This document shows positions 49,210 to 57,527 of a stretch of DNA of 64,000 bases, in pieces. How positions within the stretch are numbered: the first letter of the stretch is position 1; each line of letters begins with the position of its first letter. The position numbers and the translations under genes are program-made. This DNA is from Nonomuraea endophytica (lineage in GTDB: Bacteria > Actinomycetota > Actinomycetes > Streptosporangiales > Streptosporangiaceae): the NCBI RefSeq assembly GCF_014203235.1, contig NZ_JACHIN010000009.1, forward strand, positions 372,855-436,854, given 5' to 3'. A model generated the notes under the pieces. It was not told the DNA's origin. It saw only the letters and a list, made by a program, of their open reading frames with translations, and made no database searches.

Positions 49210-50280
49210 GTGCCTACCTCGAAACGCCCGCGCCAACCGGTCGTCGCCATCACCGGCGCGGCCTCCGGCCTCGGCCGCGAGCTGCTCGCGAGGCTCGCGA
49301 ACTCAGCGGATTTCCGCAGGGTGGTGGCCATCGACGAGCAGCGCGGCGACGTCCAGGACGTCACCTGGCGAGTGATCGACGTCCGGGATCCGCTCTTGGC
49401 GAACCGCATCTCCGACATCGACGTGCTGGTCCATCTGGCCGGCGACTACGCCGTCGACTCCAACCCGGGTGAGCGCCGCGCGTACAACCTGCGTGCCGCG
49501 CAGACCGTGCTCACCGCCAGCGCGGCCGCGCGCGTGCGCCGCGTCGTGCTCGTCACGAGCGCGATGGTGTACGGCGCCGCCCCCGACAACCCGGTCCCGC
49601 TGCCCGAGGACTCCGCGGTGGCGGCCGAGCCGGACACCGGCGTCGTCGGCGACTACCTGGAGATCGAGGCGCTGGTCCGCCGGGCCATCAGGAGCAACAC
49701 CGGCCTGGACGTGACCGTCGTGCGCCCGGCCGCCGTCGTGGGCCCGGGTGTCGACACCGTCATCACCCGCCACTTCGAGTCGCCCCGGCTGCTGGCGGTG
49801 AAGGGCTGCAACCCGCGCTGGCAGTTCTGCCACATCGAGGACCTGGTCTCGGCGCTGGAGCTGGCCGCCCGCGGCGTGGTCACCGGCGTGGTGGCCGTGG
49901 GCTCCGACGGCTGGCTGGAGCAGGAGCAGGTGGAGGAGCTATCCGGCATCCGGCGCTTCGAGCTGCCCGCCGGCCTGACCTTCGGCACGGCCCAGCGCCT
50001 GCACCGGCTGGGCATCACCCCGGCGCCCGCCACGGACCTGCACTACGTCGTCTACCCGTGGGTCGTCGACTGCGGCCAGCTGCGCGAGGCCGGCTGGAAG
50101 CCCGCCTGGACCAACGAGGCCGCCCTGGAGCAGCTTCTCGAACTGCGCGAGAACCGCACCACCGTGGCCGGACGCCGGCTGCCCGTCAAGGAGGCGACGC
50201 TCACCGCGGCCGGAGCGACCGTGGCCGTCATCGGCACCGCGGCCATCGTCCGTCAAGTCCGGAAGAGGCGCCGCCTGTAG
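49210..50280 (+). CDS. NAD-dependent epimerase/dehydratase-type extended SDR
   Basis: A 356-residue extended SDR: AITGAASGLGRELLARL, VLVHLAGDYAVD, VVLVTSAMVYGAAPDN and VVRPAAVVGPGV. The usual YxxxK is weak (YLEIE follows the SAMVYG motif), so catalytic competence is uncertain. The C-terminus ends with a hydrophobic helix (LTAAGATVAVIGTAAIV) and RKRRRL, suggesting a membrane tail. GTG 49210 is chosen for GAGGA five bases upstream; GTG 49192 is less likely. It leads a run with moaE and the PDZ protease gene. Confidence 0.82.
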   Translation: MPTSKRPRQPVVAITGAASGLGRELLARLANSADFRRVVAIDEQRGDVQDVTWRVIDVRDPLLANRISDIDVLVHLAGDYAVDSNPGERRAYNLRAAQTVLTASAAARVRRVVLVTSAMVYGAAPDNPVPLPEDSAVAAEPDTGVVGDYLEIEALVRRAIRSNTGLDVTVVRPAAVVGPGVDTVITRHFESPRLLAVKGCNPRWQFCHIEDLVSALELAARGVVTGVVAVGSDGWLEQEQVEELSGIRRFELPAGLTFGTAQRLHRLGITPAPATDLHYVVYPWVVDCGQLREAGWKPAWTNEAALEQLLELRENRTTVAGRRLPVKEATLTAAGATVAVIGTAAIVRQVRKRRRL

Positions 50281-50290
50281 GCTTGTTCGC

Positions 50291-50716
50291 GTGGACGTGA
50301 TCCGGTTGCTAGACATTCGCGACACCCCGTTGTCCGTCGACGAGGTGTACGCCGCGGTGGGCGACCACGCGGCCGGCGGGACGACCCTGTTCGTCGGCAC
50401 CGTGCGCGAGCAGGACCAGGGCAAGCCGGTGAAGCGGCTCTCCTACTCGGCGCACCCGTCCGCGCAGGCCGAGCTGCGCCGCGTGGCCGAGAAGGTGGCC
50501 GCCGACTTCCCGGTGACCGCGCTCGCCGCCGTCCACCGGGTCGGTGACCTGGAGCTGGGCGACATCGCGGTCATCGTCGCCGCGGCCTGCCCGCACCGCG
50601 GCGAGGCCTTCGCCGCCTCGCGACGCCTGATCGACGACCTCAAGGCCGAGGTTCCCATCTGGAAACATCAGCTCTTCGACGACGGGTCGGCCGAGTGGGT
50701 CGGCGCCTGCGAATAA
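50291..50716 (+). CDS. moaE: Molybdopterin synthase large (catalytic) subunit
   Basis: A 141-residue MoaE: GTTLFVGTVREQDQGKPV, LSYSAHPSAQAELRR, VHRVGDLELGDIAVIVAAAC, PHRGEAFAASRRLIDDLK and VPIWKHQLFDDG. The Lys pair in DDLKAEVPIWKHQ is the active site that receives sulfur from MoaD to convert precursor Z. No moaD or other molybdenum cofactor gene is near. GTG start 10 bases after the SDR stop. Confidence 0.93.
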   Translation: MDVIRLLDIRDTPLSVDEVYAAVGDHAAGGTTLFVGTVREQDQGKPVKRLSYSAHPSAQAELRRVAEKVAADFPVTALAAVHRVGDLELGDIAVIVAAACPHRGEAFAASRRLIDDLKAEVPIWKHQLFDDGSAEWVGACE

Positions 50717-50725
50717 GCTCTCTCC

Positions 50726-51772
50726 ATGTCACGACGTGCCCTGACCCTGCTCGTGGCGGGCTTTATGGTGCTCGCCCTCGGTGTCGTCGGCGCCCTCATG
50801 AAGGTGCCCTACGTCGTGCTGAGCCCCGGCCCGACCGAGAACACCATCGGTGAGGTCGACAAGAAGCCGGTCATCGCGATCACCGGCCGCCAGGTCTACC
50901 CGACGGACGGCGCGCTCAGCCTGGTCACCGTCGCCTACCAGGGCGGTCCCAGCAGCCGCATCGACCTGATGACCGCGCTGCGCGGCTGGCTCGACCCCAA
51001 CGTCGCGGTGGTGCCGGAGGAGACGATCTTTCCCAAGAGCCGCACCGCCAAGCAGGTCGAGGAGGAAAACACCGTCGAGATGGCCAACTCGCAGGACAAC
51101 GCGACGGCCGCCGCGCTCACCGAGCTCAAGATCCCCTACAGCACCGTCGTCACGGTCCTCTCCACCGAGAAGGGCAAGCCCGCCGACGGCAAGGTGCAGA
51201 AGGGCGACGAGATCAACGCCATCGACGGCAAGAAGGTCACCGACGTCGACATGGTCCGCGAGACCGTCCGCGCGCTCAAGCCGGGCGCGGACGTCGTGTT
51301 CGACGTCACCAGGGGCGAGAAGAAGCTCGACGTCACGGTCAAGACCACCTCGGGCGACAAGGGCGCGACCATGGTCGGGATGACCATGCAGGCCAAGTAC
51401 AAGTTCCCGTTCAAGGTCAGCATCAGCGTGGGCGACGTGGGCGGGCCCAGCGCCGGCCTGATGTTCTCCCTGGGCATCGTCGACAAGCTCACCCCCGGCT
51501 CCCTGACCGGCGGCAAGTCGATCGCGGGCACCGGAACCATCACGCCGGAGGGCGAGGTGGGGGCGATCGGCGGCATCGCGCAGAAGATGGTCGGCGCCAA
51601 GAAGGCGGGCGCCACGGTCTTCCTCACCCCCGCCGACAACTGCGCCGAGGCGCTGAAGGCGGCGCCCGACGGGCTGCGGCTGGTGAAGGCGGAGACCCTG
51701 CACGACATGGTCACGACGCTCGACTCGCTGCGTCAGGGAAAGACAGATCTTCCCGCATGTACACCTAGCTGA
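50726..51772 (+). CDS. Membrane-anchored PDZ/Lon-like serine protease (YlbL type)
   Basis: A 348-residue protein: N-terminal membrane helix (LTLLVAGFMVLALGVVGAL), PYVVLSPGPTENT, a PDZ domain (KVQKGDEINAIDGKKVTDVD) and a Lon-type proteolytic domain. The latter has the catalytic Ser in VGGPSAGLMFSLGI and Lys in IAQKMVGAKKAGA. The protease faces outside. Known relatives are YlbL and, by memory, Rv3194c, beside a UPF0182 gene as here. ATG start nine bases after moaE. Confidence 0.92.
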   Translation: MSRRALTLLVAGFMVLALGVVGALMKVPYVVLSPGPTENTIGEVDKKPVIAITGRQVYPTDGALSLVTVAYQGGPSSRIDLMTALRGWLDPNVAVVPEETIFPKSRTAKQVEEENTVEMANSQDNATAAALTELKIPYSTVVTVLSTEKGKPADGKVQKGDEINAIDGKKVTDVDMVRETVRALKPGADVVFDVTRGEKKLDVTVKTTSGDKGATMVGMTMQAKYKFPFKVSISVGDVGGPSAGLMFSLGIVDKLTPGSLTGGKSIAGTGTITPEGEVGAIGGIAQKMVGAKKAGATVFLTPADNCAEALKAAPDGLRLVKAETLHDMVTTLDSLRQGKTDLPACTPS

Positions 51773-51867
51773 AACTTCTCGCGCCCGTCGTGCGTTAGCC
51801 GTACGGCTGGCACACCGGTGTAGGTTGCCAGAGCGAGACGATTGTTCACCACGACGAGGGGTTGGCC

Positions 51868-54852
51868 TTGAGCTTCCGGACCCCAGGAGCCGGCAGGGCG
51901 ATGCGCTTGCCCCGCCGCCCGCGACTGCTGCTTCCTGTCGCGATCGCCCTCGTGGCGATTGTGGCGTTCTTCTTCCTGTTTGCCGGCATTTACACCGACT
52001 ATCTCTGGTTCGACTCCGTCAGGTACACCTCGGTCTTCTCCGGCGTGATGCTGACGCAGATCGTGTTGTTCCTGGTCGGCGCGTTGTTGATGGTCGGCAT
52101 AGCCGGCGGCAACATGCTGCTGGCGTTCAGGATGCGGCCGATGTTCGGCCCCGCCATGTTCGGCGGAGGCAGCGGCGCCGACCGCTACCGGATGGCGCTC
52201 GACCCCCACCGCAAGCTGATCTTCATCGTGGGCATGGCCGTGCTCGCGCTGTTCGCGGGGTCGTCGGTGGCGGGCCAGTGGAAGACCTGGCTCCAGTTCT
52301 CCAACGGCGTGAAGGCCGGCAAGACAGACCCGATGTTCGGGCTGGACGTGTCGTTCTTCATGTTCGACTATCCGTTCATCCGGATGGCGCTGAACTTCCT
52401 GTTCACCGCGATCATCATCTCGATCGTGCTCGCCGCGATCACCCATTACCTGTACGGCGGCTTCCGCCTGCAGTCGCCGGGCGTGCACGCCTCCCGCGCC
52501 GCCCGCACCCACCTGTCGGTGCTGCTGGGCGTGTTCGTGCTGCTGAAGGCGGTGGCCTACTGGGTCGACCGCTACGGCCTGGTCTTCTCCGACCGCGGCA
52601 AGGTCTTCGGCGCGTCCTACACCGACCTCAACGCGGTGCTTCCGGCCAAGACCATCCTCGCGATCATCGCGCTGATCTGCGCCGCGATGCTGTTCGCCGG
52701 TGTCTTCCGGCCCGGCGGCATGCTGCCGGGCGTCTCCTTCGGCCTCCTCGTGCTGTCGGCCGTGCTGATCGGCAGCGTCTACCCGGCGCTGGTCGAGCAG
52801 TTCCAGGTCAAGCCGAACCAGCAGGCCAAGGAGAAGGAGTCGATCTCCAGGAACATCCAGGCCACGCGGGACGCGTTCAAGGTCGACGACAAGAACATCT
52901 CGGTGAAGCAGTACGGCGCGACGACCAGCGCGACCGAGCAGGTCCTCCAGCAGGAGGCCAGCGCGATCCCCGGTCTGCGGCTGCTCGACCCGACGATCCT
53001 GTCGCCGACGTTCCAGCAGCTCCAGCAGATCAAGGGCTACTACCAGTTCCCCGAGCAGCTGGACATCGACCGCTACAAGGCGCCCGACGGCAAGATCCGC
53101 GACACCATCGTCTCGGTCCGCGACATCGGGCTGCCGCCGGAGGCCGAGCGCAACTGGATCAACAGCCGCCTCGTCTACACGCACGGCTTCGGCTTCGTGG
53201 CCGCGCCGGGCAACCAGGTGGGCTCCGGCGGTCTGCCGGTCTTCAACGCCAAGGACATCCCGCCGGTCGGCGACCTGATCGGGCCGAAGTTCGAGCCCCG
53301 CGTCTACTTCGGCGAGAACTCTCCCGAGTACTCCATCGTCGGCGGCCCCAAGCCGGGCCCCGGCCAGGGCGTTGAGCTCGACTATCCCGACGACCAGCAG
53401 GGCGGCAGCGGGCAGAAGAACAACACCTACGCCGGCAACGGCGGCGTGCCCATCGGCAACTTCTTCACGAAGCTGCTCTACGCCGCCAAGTACGGCGAGA
53501 CCAACCTGCTGCTCTCCTCCGACGTCAACGACTTCTCGCGCATCCTGTACGAGCGCAAGCCGCTGGAGCGCGTGGGCAAGGTGGCGCCGTTCCTGACGCT
53601 GGACAAGGACCCGTACCCGGCGATCGTGAACAACCGGATCGTCTGGATCGTCGACGGCTACACGACGTCGGACTCCTACCCGTACTCCCAGCGCAAGAGC
53701 CTCGGCGACCTGACCACCGACGTGCAGACCAGCAGGCTGGTGGCCGGTCAGCCGGTGCCCGCGCCGACCGACGTCATCAACTACATGCGCAACTCGGTCA
53801 AGGCCACCGTGGACGCCTACGACGGCACCGTGACCCTGTACGCCTGGGACGACGCCGACCCGGTGCTCAAGACGTGGCAGAACACGTTCGGCACGATCAT
53901 CAAGCCGAAGGCCGAGATCCCGACCGAGCTGCGCGACCACCTGCGCTACCCGGCCGACATGTTCAAGGCGCAGCGGGAGATCCTGACGCAGTACCACGTC
54001 ACCGACCCGGGCGCGTTCTTCGGCGGCCAGGACTTCTGGAAGGTCCCCGAGGACCCGGCCACCAAGAAGAGCAAGCAGCCGCCGTACTACGTGACGATGA
54101 AGATGCCGGAGGGGACCGAGCGGTTCTCGCTGACGACGACCTTCGTCCCGAACGGCCGGCAGAACATGGCCGCGTTCATGGCCGTGGACGCCACCGCCGA
54201 CCCGTCGCAGGCGAAGCTGGAGATCCTCCAGCTACCCAGCAACACGGCGGTGCAGGGTCCGCCACAGGCGCAGAACACGTTCCTGTCGAACCCGACGGTC
54301 TCCGAGCGGCTTAACCTGCTGCGCGGCACCGGCGGCGCCACCGAGGTCATCTACGGCAACCTGCTCACGCTTCCGTTCGGCGGCGGCCTGCTCTACGTCG
54401 AGCCGGTCTACGTGCAGCCGAAGGAGGAGAGCGCGGGCCGCTTCCCGAGCCTGCGCAAGGTGCTGGTGCTGTTCGGCGACAAGGTCGGCTTCGGCGACAC
54501 GCTGGACGCTGCCCTGAAGGAGGTCTTCGGCGTCGCGCCACCGACGCAGACGGGTGAGAAGCCCACGGAGACCAAGCCGAACACCAACACCACCGCGCTG
54601 ACCAAGGCCATCACCGCCGTCGAGTCGGCCTACCAGGAGGGCCAGACGGCCCTGAAGGCCTCACCGCCCGACTGGGTGAAGTACGGCGAGGCGCAGAAGA
54701 AGCTGGAGACGGCCCTGAAGGAGCTGCAGGCGCTGGGAGCCACCCAGCCGCAGCCCACGCCGTCGGCGACGCCCACCGCGTCCACGCCGCCGTCCACGCC
54801 ACCTCCATCGACGCCGCCGCCTTCACCGACGGCCACCGCGACCAGCGGATGA
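51868..54852 (+). CDS. UPF0182-family membrane protein
   Basis: A 994-residue protein. About seven membrane helices lie in residues 1-310 (LLLPVAIALVAIVAFFFLF, TQIVLFLVGALLMVGIAG, LIFIVGMAVLALFAG and more). A large extracytoplasmic domain follows (ATRDAFKVD, LDPTILSPTFQQLQQIKGYY, LVYTHGFGFVAAP, FFTKLLYAAKYGETNLLLS, KVAPFLTLDKDPYPAIV). It ends with a disordered acidic and Pro/Thr-rich tail (TPSATPTASTPPSTPPPS). Function of the family is unknown. TTG 51868 is chosen because GAGGGG lies six bases before it; TTG 51862 directly abuts that site. A terminator follows the stop. Confidence 0.92.
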   Translation: MSFRTPGAGRAMRLPRRPRLLLPVAIALVAIVAFFFLFAGIYTDYLWFDSVRYTSVFSGVMLTQIVLFLVGALLMVGIAGGNMLLAFRMRPMFGPAMFGGGSGADRYRMALDPHRKLIFIVGMAVLALFAGSSVAGQWKTWLQFSNGVKAGKTDPMFGLDVSFFMFDYPFIRMALNFLFTAIIISIVLAAITHYLYGGFRLQSPGVHASRAARTHLSVLLGVFVLLKAVAYWVDRYGLVFSDRGKVFGASYTDLNAVLPAKTILAIIALICAAMLFAGVFRPGGMLPGVSFGLLVLSAVLIGSVYPALVEQFQVKPNQQAKEKESISRNIQATRDAFKVDDKNISVKQYGATTSATEQVLQQEASAIPGLRLLDPTILSPTFQQLQQIKGYYQFPEQLDIDRYKAPDGKIRDTIVSVRDIGLPPEAERNWINSRLVYTHGFGFVAAPGNQVGSGGLPVFNAKDIPPVGDLIGPKFEPRVYFGENSPEYSIVGGPKPGPGQGVELDYPDDQQGGSGQKNNTYAGNGGVPIGNFFTKLLYAAKYGETNLLLSSDVNDFSRILYERKPLERVGKVAPFLTLDKDPYPAIVNNRIVWIVDGYTTSDSYPYSQRKSLGDLTTDVQTSRLVAGQPVPAPTDVINYMRNSVKATVDAYDGTVTLYAWDDADPVLKTWQNTFGTIIKPKAEIPTELRDHLRYPADMFKAQREILTQYHVTDPGAFFGGQDFWKVPEDPATKKSKQPPYYVTMKMPEGTERFSLTTTFVPNGRQNMAAFMAVDATADPSQAKLEILQLPSNTAVQGPPQAQNTFLSNPTVSERLNLLRGTGGATEVIYGNLLTLPFGGGLLYVEPVYVQPKEESAGRFPSLRKVLVLFGDKVGFGDTLDAALKEVFGVAPPTQTGEKPTETKPNTNTTALTKAITAVESAYQEGQTALKASPPDWVKYGEAQKKLETALKELQALGATQPQPTPSATPTASTPPSTPPPSTPPPSPTATATSG

Positions 54853-54857
54853 CTCAC

Positions 54858-54886
54858 GAGGACCCCGCCTTTCCGGCGGGGTCCTC
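54858..54886 (+). terminator. Intrinsic terminator after the UPF0182 gene
   Basis: Perfect 12-bp stem GAGGACCCCGCC / GGCGGGGTCCTC with a TTTCC loop, six bases after the stop codon. Confidence 0.8.
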
Positions 54887-54950
54887 GCCGCTTTCGGCGA
54901 ATGAGTTTGCGCAGGCAGCCGGTCGCGGATAGTCTCTGCAAGCACGACGA

Positions 54951-55027
54951 CGCGGGGTGGAGCAGTTCGGTAGCTCGCTGGGCTCATAACCCAGAGGTCG
55001 CAGGTTCAAATCCTGTCCCCGCTACCA
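54951..55027 (+). tRNA. Initiator tRNA-fMet (CAU), copy 1
   Basis: A 77-base cloverleaf with encoded CCA. Anticodon loop CTCATAA in the stem CTGGG/CCCAG, whose three consecutive G-C pairs are the initiator signature. The acceptor stem starts with an unpaired C1 (against U72). T loop is GGTTCAAATCC. Confidence 0.95.
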
Positions 55028-55029
55028 GT

Positions 55030-55060
55030 GAAGGCCCTGATCATTATGATCAGGGCCTTC
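55030..55060 (+). terminator. Terminator after tRNA-fMet copy 1
   Basis: Stem GAAGGCCCTGATCA / TGATCAGGGCCTTC (14 bp) with a TTA loop, then GTGCTTTC. It begins two bases after the CCA end. Confidence 0.85.
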
Positions 55061-55127
55061 GTGCTTTCGGTGATCTTCGTTTTGCTTCCGCGGTGAATCA
55101 CCGCTATGGTTAAGACATACACACCGA

Positions 55128-55204
55128 CGCGGGGTGGAGCAGTTCGGTAGCTCGCTGGGCTCATAACCCAGAGGTCGCAGGTTCAAATCCTGTCCCCGCT
55201 ACCA
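55128..55204 (+). tRNA. Initiator tRNA-fMet (CAU), copy 2
   Basis: Identical over all 77 bases to copy 1, including CCA, C1 mismatch and the three G-C pairs of the anticodon stem. The 67 bases between the first terminator and this gene contain TATGGTTAAG (55115), a possible -10 region, so it is probably transcribed on its own. Confidence 0.95.
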
Positions 55205-55206
55205 GT

Positions 55207-55237
55207 GAAGGCCCTGATCATTGCGATCAGGGCCTTC
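55207..55237 (+). terminator. Terminator after tRNA-fMet copy 2
   Basis: Stem GAAGGCCCTGATC / GATCAGGGCCTTC (13 bp) with an ATTGC loop, then GTGTTTTC. Nearly the same as the first, so the duplication included the terminator. Confidence 0.85.
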
Positions 55238-55243
55238 GTGTTT

Positions 55244-55702
55244 TCACCGGCAACGCAAATCCAGCCCGGCGTCGTGCATTTCCAGAAATTCCACGATCAC
55301 CGGCCGTGGTCCTTTTCCTCCGGCGATGTACACCTCGCCGGGTAATGTCCCGCCTTGGACGCCGCGGATCGTCGTGCTCTCGTAGTACTTCACGATCGCG
55401 GCCTCCGGCAGGGTCGTGACCAAGGACAACCGCACGAGGTAATCGCAGTGGTTGCTGTTGCCGATCTGCAGCCCGACCTTGCCCTGGGCGACCACGTTGG
55501 GCTGGGTGCCCGGCGGCAGCGGATAGGCGCGTACCCGCTCGACCAGTGCGCTCAGTCGCATGTCGTTGATCCACATGGGGGTCTGTACCAGCAGGGCCGC
55601 CGCTACGAGCGACCCCACCACCCACCACCAACGCCGGTTCAGGCGCCTCGATGGTCCGGCCGGTCGGGCGAGCACCGGTGTTTCCGTGAGCGTGCTGTCC
55701 AC
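55244..55702 (-). CDS. Small membrane-anchored protein, function unknown
   Basis: A 152-residue protein: about 25 polar residues (SRRLNRR), one membrane helix (WWWVVGSLVAAALLVQTPMW) and an outside domain of about 100 residues. The domain holds CDYLVRLSLVTTLP and ends in LDLRCR, two cysteines that may pair. GTG start behind GAGTGAG. No family recognised. It diverges from the two-component kinase gene, over a 93-base promoter region, and may be its target. Confidence 0.72.
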   Translation of the reverse strand: MDSTLTETPVLARPAGPSRRLNRRWWWVVGSLVAAALLVQTPMWINDMRLSALVERVRAYPLPPGTQPNVVAQGKVGLQIGNSNHCDYLVRLSLVTTLPEAAIVKYYESTTIRGVQGGTLPGEVYIAGGKGPRPVIVEFLEMHDAGLDLRCR

Positions 55703-55795
55703 CTCACTCGTCCCTTCTGTAGCACGCTAAGCATCTTGGGGCGCTTCGTGATCGTGAACAAGGCCCTAATCTCGCGCGGCTGACAGGATGGCGTC

Positions 55796-56794
55796 ATGGG
55801 TGATGTGCTGCTGGCCGCCGGCCTGGCGCTGGCCGGCCTCCTGCCAATGGACCAGCCCTTCGGCCGCGACCCCGACACGCTGTTCTACGCGCTCTATCTG
55901 GCGGGCGCCGCCGCGGTCGCGCTGCGCCGCCGGTTTCCCGCCGCGGTGCTGGTCCTGACCTGCGGCTCGCTGGGGCTGCTGCTCGGCCTCGGCTACCTGC
56001 CCGGACTGATCATGGGCCCGGCGCTGGCCGGCCTGTACACGGCGGCGGTGCGCGGGATGCGGCTCTGGGCCGCCGCCGGGCTGGCCTCGGCGCTGGTGGG
56101 CGCGGCGTTCCTGCCCGAGGACCTCGTCGTGCGGGCCATCTTCACGCTGACGTGGGCGGGCATGCTGGGCTGCGCCGTACTGGCCGGGGAGTTCGTGCGT
56201 GCCCGGGCGCGCGCGGCCGAGCACGACGAGCGGTTGCGCATCGCGCGGGAGCTGCACGACGTGCTCGGGCACGGCATGGCCGCCATCGCCGTGCAGTCCG
56301 CGACCGCGCTGCACCTGCTCGGCGACGTCCATCCCGAGGTACGGCAGGCGCTCCAGGCCATCCGCGACACGAGCAAACAGGCGATGGGCCGGGTCCGCGA
56401 CAGCGTCTTCCAGGAGGGCGAGTCGCTGGCCGGGATCGACGACCTCCTCGGCGCGGTACGCCAGGCCGGCCTGCCCGTCGAGGTCACGGGAAGCCCCGGG
56501 GAACTGCCTCCCCAGGTGGACCACGCCGCGTACCGCATCATCCAGGAGGCGCTCACCAACACGCTGCGCCACGCCGGACCGGGCGCCTCGGCCGGGGTAC
56601 GGCTGGAGCGGACGCCCCGCGCGCTGCTCATCGACGTCACCGACGACGGCACCGGCGGCCTCGGCCGGGCGGGCAGCGGCATCGAGGGCATGAAGGCCAG
56701 GGCCAGAGCGCTGGGCGGGCACGTCAAGGTCAGAGCGGCCACGGAGCAGACCGGCGTGAAGGTGTCGGCCAGGCTGCCGCTGGGCCGCCGATGA
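55796..56794 (+). CDS. NarL-type sensor histidine kinase (HisKA_3)
   Basis: A 332-residue kinase with four or five membrane helices in residues 1-135 and almost no extracellular loop, so it probably senses within the membrane. Dimerisation helix with the phospho-acceptor His: IARELHDVLGHGMAAIAVQ. ATP-binding domain: YRIIQEALTNTLRHAGPG (N box), DVTDDGTGG and GSGIEGMKARARALGG. ATG start. Its TGA overlaps the ATG of the response-regulator gene (ATGA). Confidence 0.92.
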   Translation: MGDVLLAAGLALAGLLPMDQPFGRDPDTLFYALYLAGAAAVALRRRFPAAVLVLTCGSLGLLLGLGYLPGLIMGPALAGLYTAAVRGMRLWAAAGLASALVGAAFLPEDLVVRAIFTLTWAGMLGCAVLAGEFVRARARAAEHDERLRIARELHDVLGHGMAAIAVQSATALHLLGDVHPEVRQALQAIRDTSKQAMGRVRDSVFQEGESLAGIDDLLGAVRQAGLPVEVTGSPGELPPQVDHAAYRIIQEALTNTLRHAGPGASAGVRLERTPRALLIDVTDDGTGGLGRAGSGIEGMKARARALGGHVKVRAATEQTGVKVSARLPLGRR

Positions 56795-57447
56795 TCAGGG
56801 TGGCGCTCGCCGACGACCAGGCGCTGGTCCGCAGCGGGTTCCGGCTGATCCTGCGGTCGGCTCCGGGCATCGAGGTCGTGGGCGAGGCGGCCGACGGCGG
56901 CGCCGCCGTGGCCCTGGCCCGCGACGAGCGGCCGGACGTGCTGCTGATGGACATCCGCATGCCGTCGGTCGACGGGCTCACCGCCACCGCCAGGATCGCC
57001 GCCGACCCTGAGCTCACGGATGTGCGCGTGCTCATCCTCACCACCTACGCCCAGGACGCCAACGTCTTCGCCGCGCTGCGGGCGGGCGCGAGCGGCTTCC
57101 TGGTCAAGGACGTGGAGCCGGAGGAACTGCTGCACGCGGTCCGCGTGGTCGCCAGGGGCGACGCGCTGCTCGCGCCCGCGGTGACCAGGAGGCTGATCGA
57201 GGCGTTCACGGCCGTCGCGCCCGCCGAGGTGCCCGCGCTGGACGGGCTGACCGCGCGGGAGCGGGAGGTGGTGGCGCTGGTGGCCAGGGGGCACACCAAC
57301 GACGAGATCGCCCTGAAGCTGGACATGCGGCCGCTGACGGCCAAGACGCATGTGAACCGGGCCATGTCCAAGCTCGGCGCGCGGGATCGGGCGCAGCTCG
57401 TGGTCGTGGCCTACGAGTCGGGGCTGGTCGTACCGCGGTCGCGGTAG
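56791..57447 (+). CDS. LuxR/NarL-family response regulator
   Basis: A 218-residue regulator. Receiver: VALADDQALVRSGF, phospho-accepting Asp in VLLMDIRMPSVDG, Lys in GFLVKDVEPEEL. Output: LTAREREVVALVARGHTNDE, then IALKLDMRPLTAKTHVNRAM. ATG 56791 is fixed by the 4-base overlap with the kinase gene. Cognate pair; target genes unknown. Confidence 0.94.
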   Translation: MIRVALADDQALVRSGFRLILRSAPGIEVVGEAADGGAAVALARDERPDVLLMDIRMPSVDGLTATARIAADPELTDVRVLILTTYAQDANVFAALRAGASGFLVKDVEPEELLHAVRVVARGDALLAPAVTRRLIEAFTAVAPAEVPALDGLTAREREVVALVARGHTNDEIALKLDMRPLTAKTHVNRAMSKLGARDRAQLVVVAYESGLVVPRSR

Positions 57448-57527
57448 CCGGCTGCCGCGGGTGCGGTAGCCGTACGACCGGACTTGGGGAGGAGGAGCGC
57501 GCCCGCCGCACGGTCGAGCATGGAGGT

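Noticed and set aside
51733..53997. A 754-codon frame antisense to the UPF0182 gene
   Set aside because: Asp/Arg/Val/Gly compositional shadow; the plus-strand gene is a well-conserved family.
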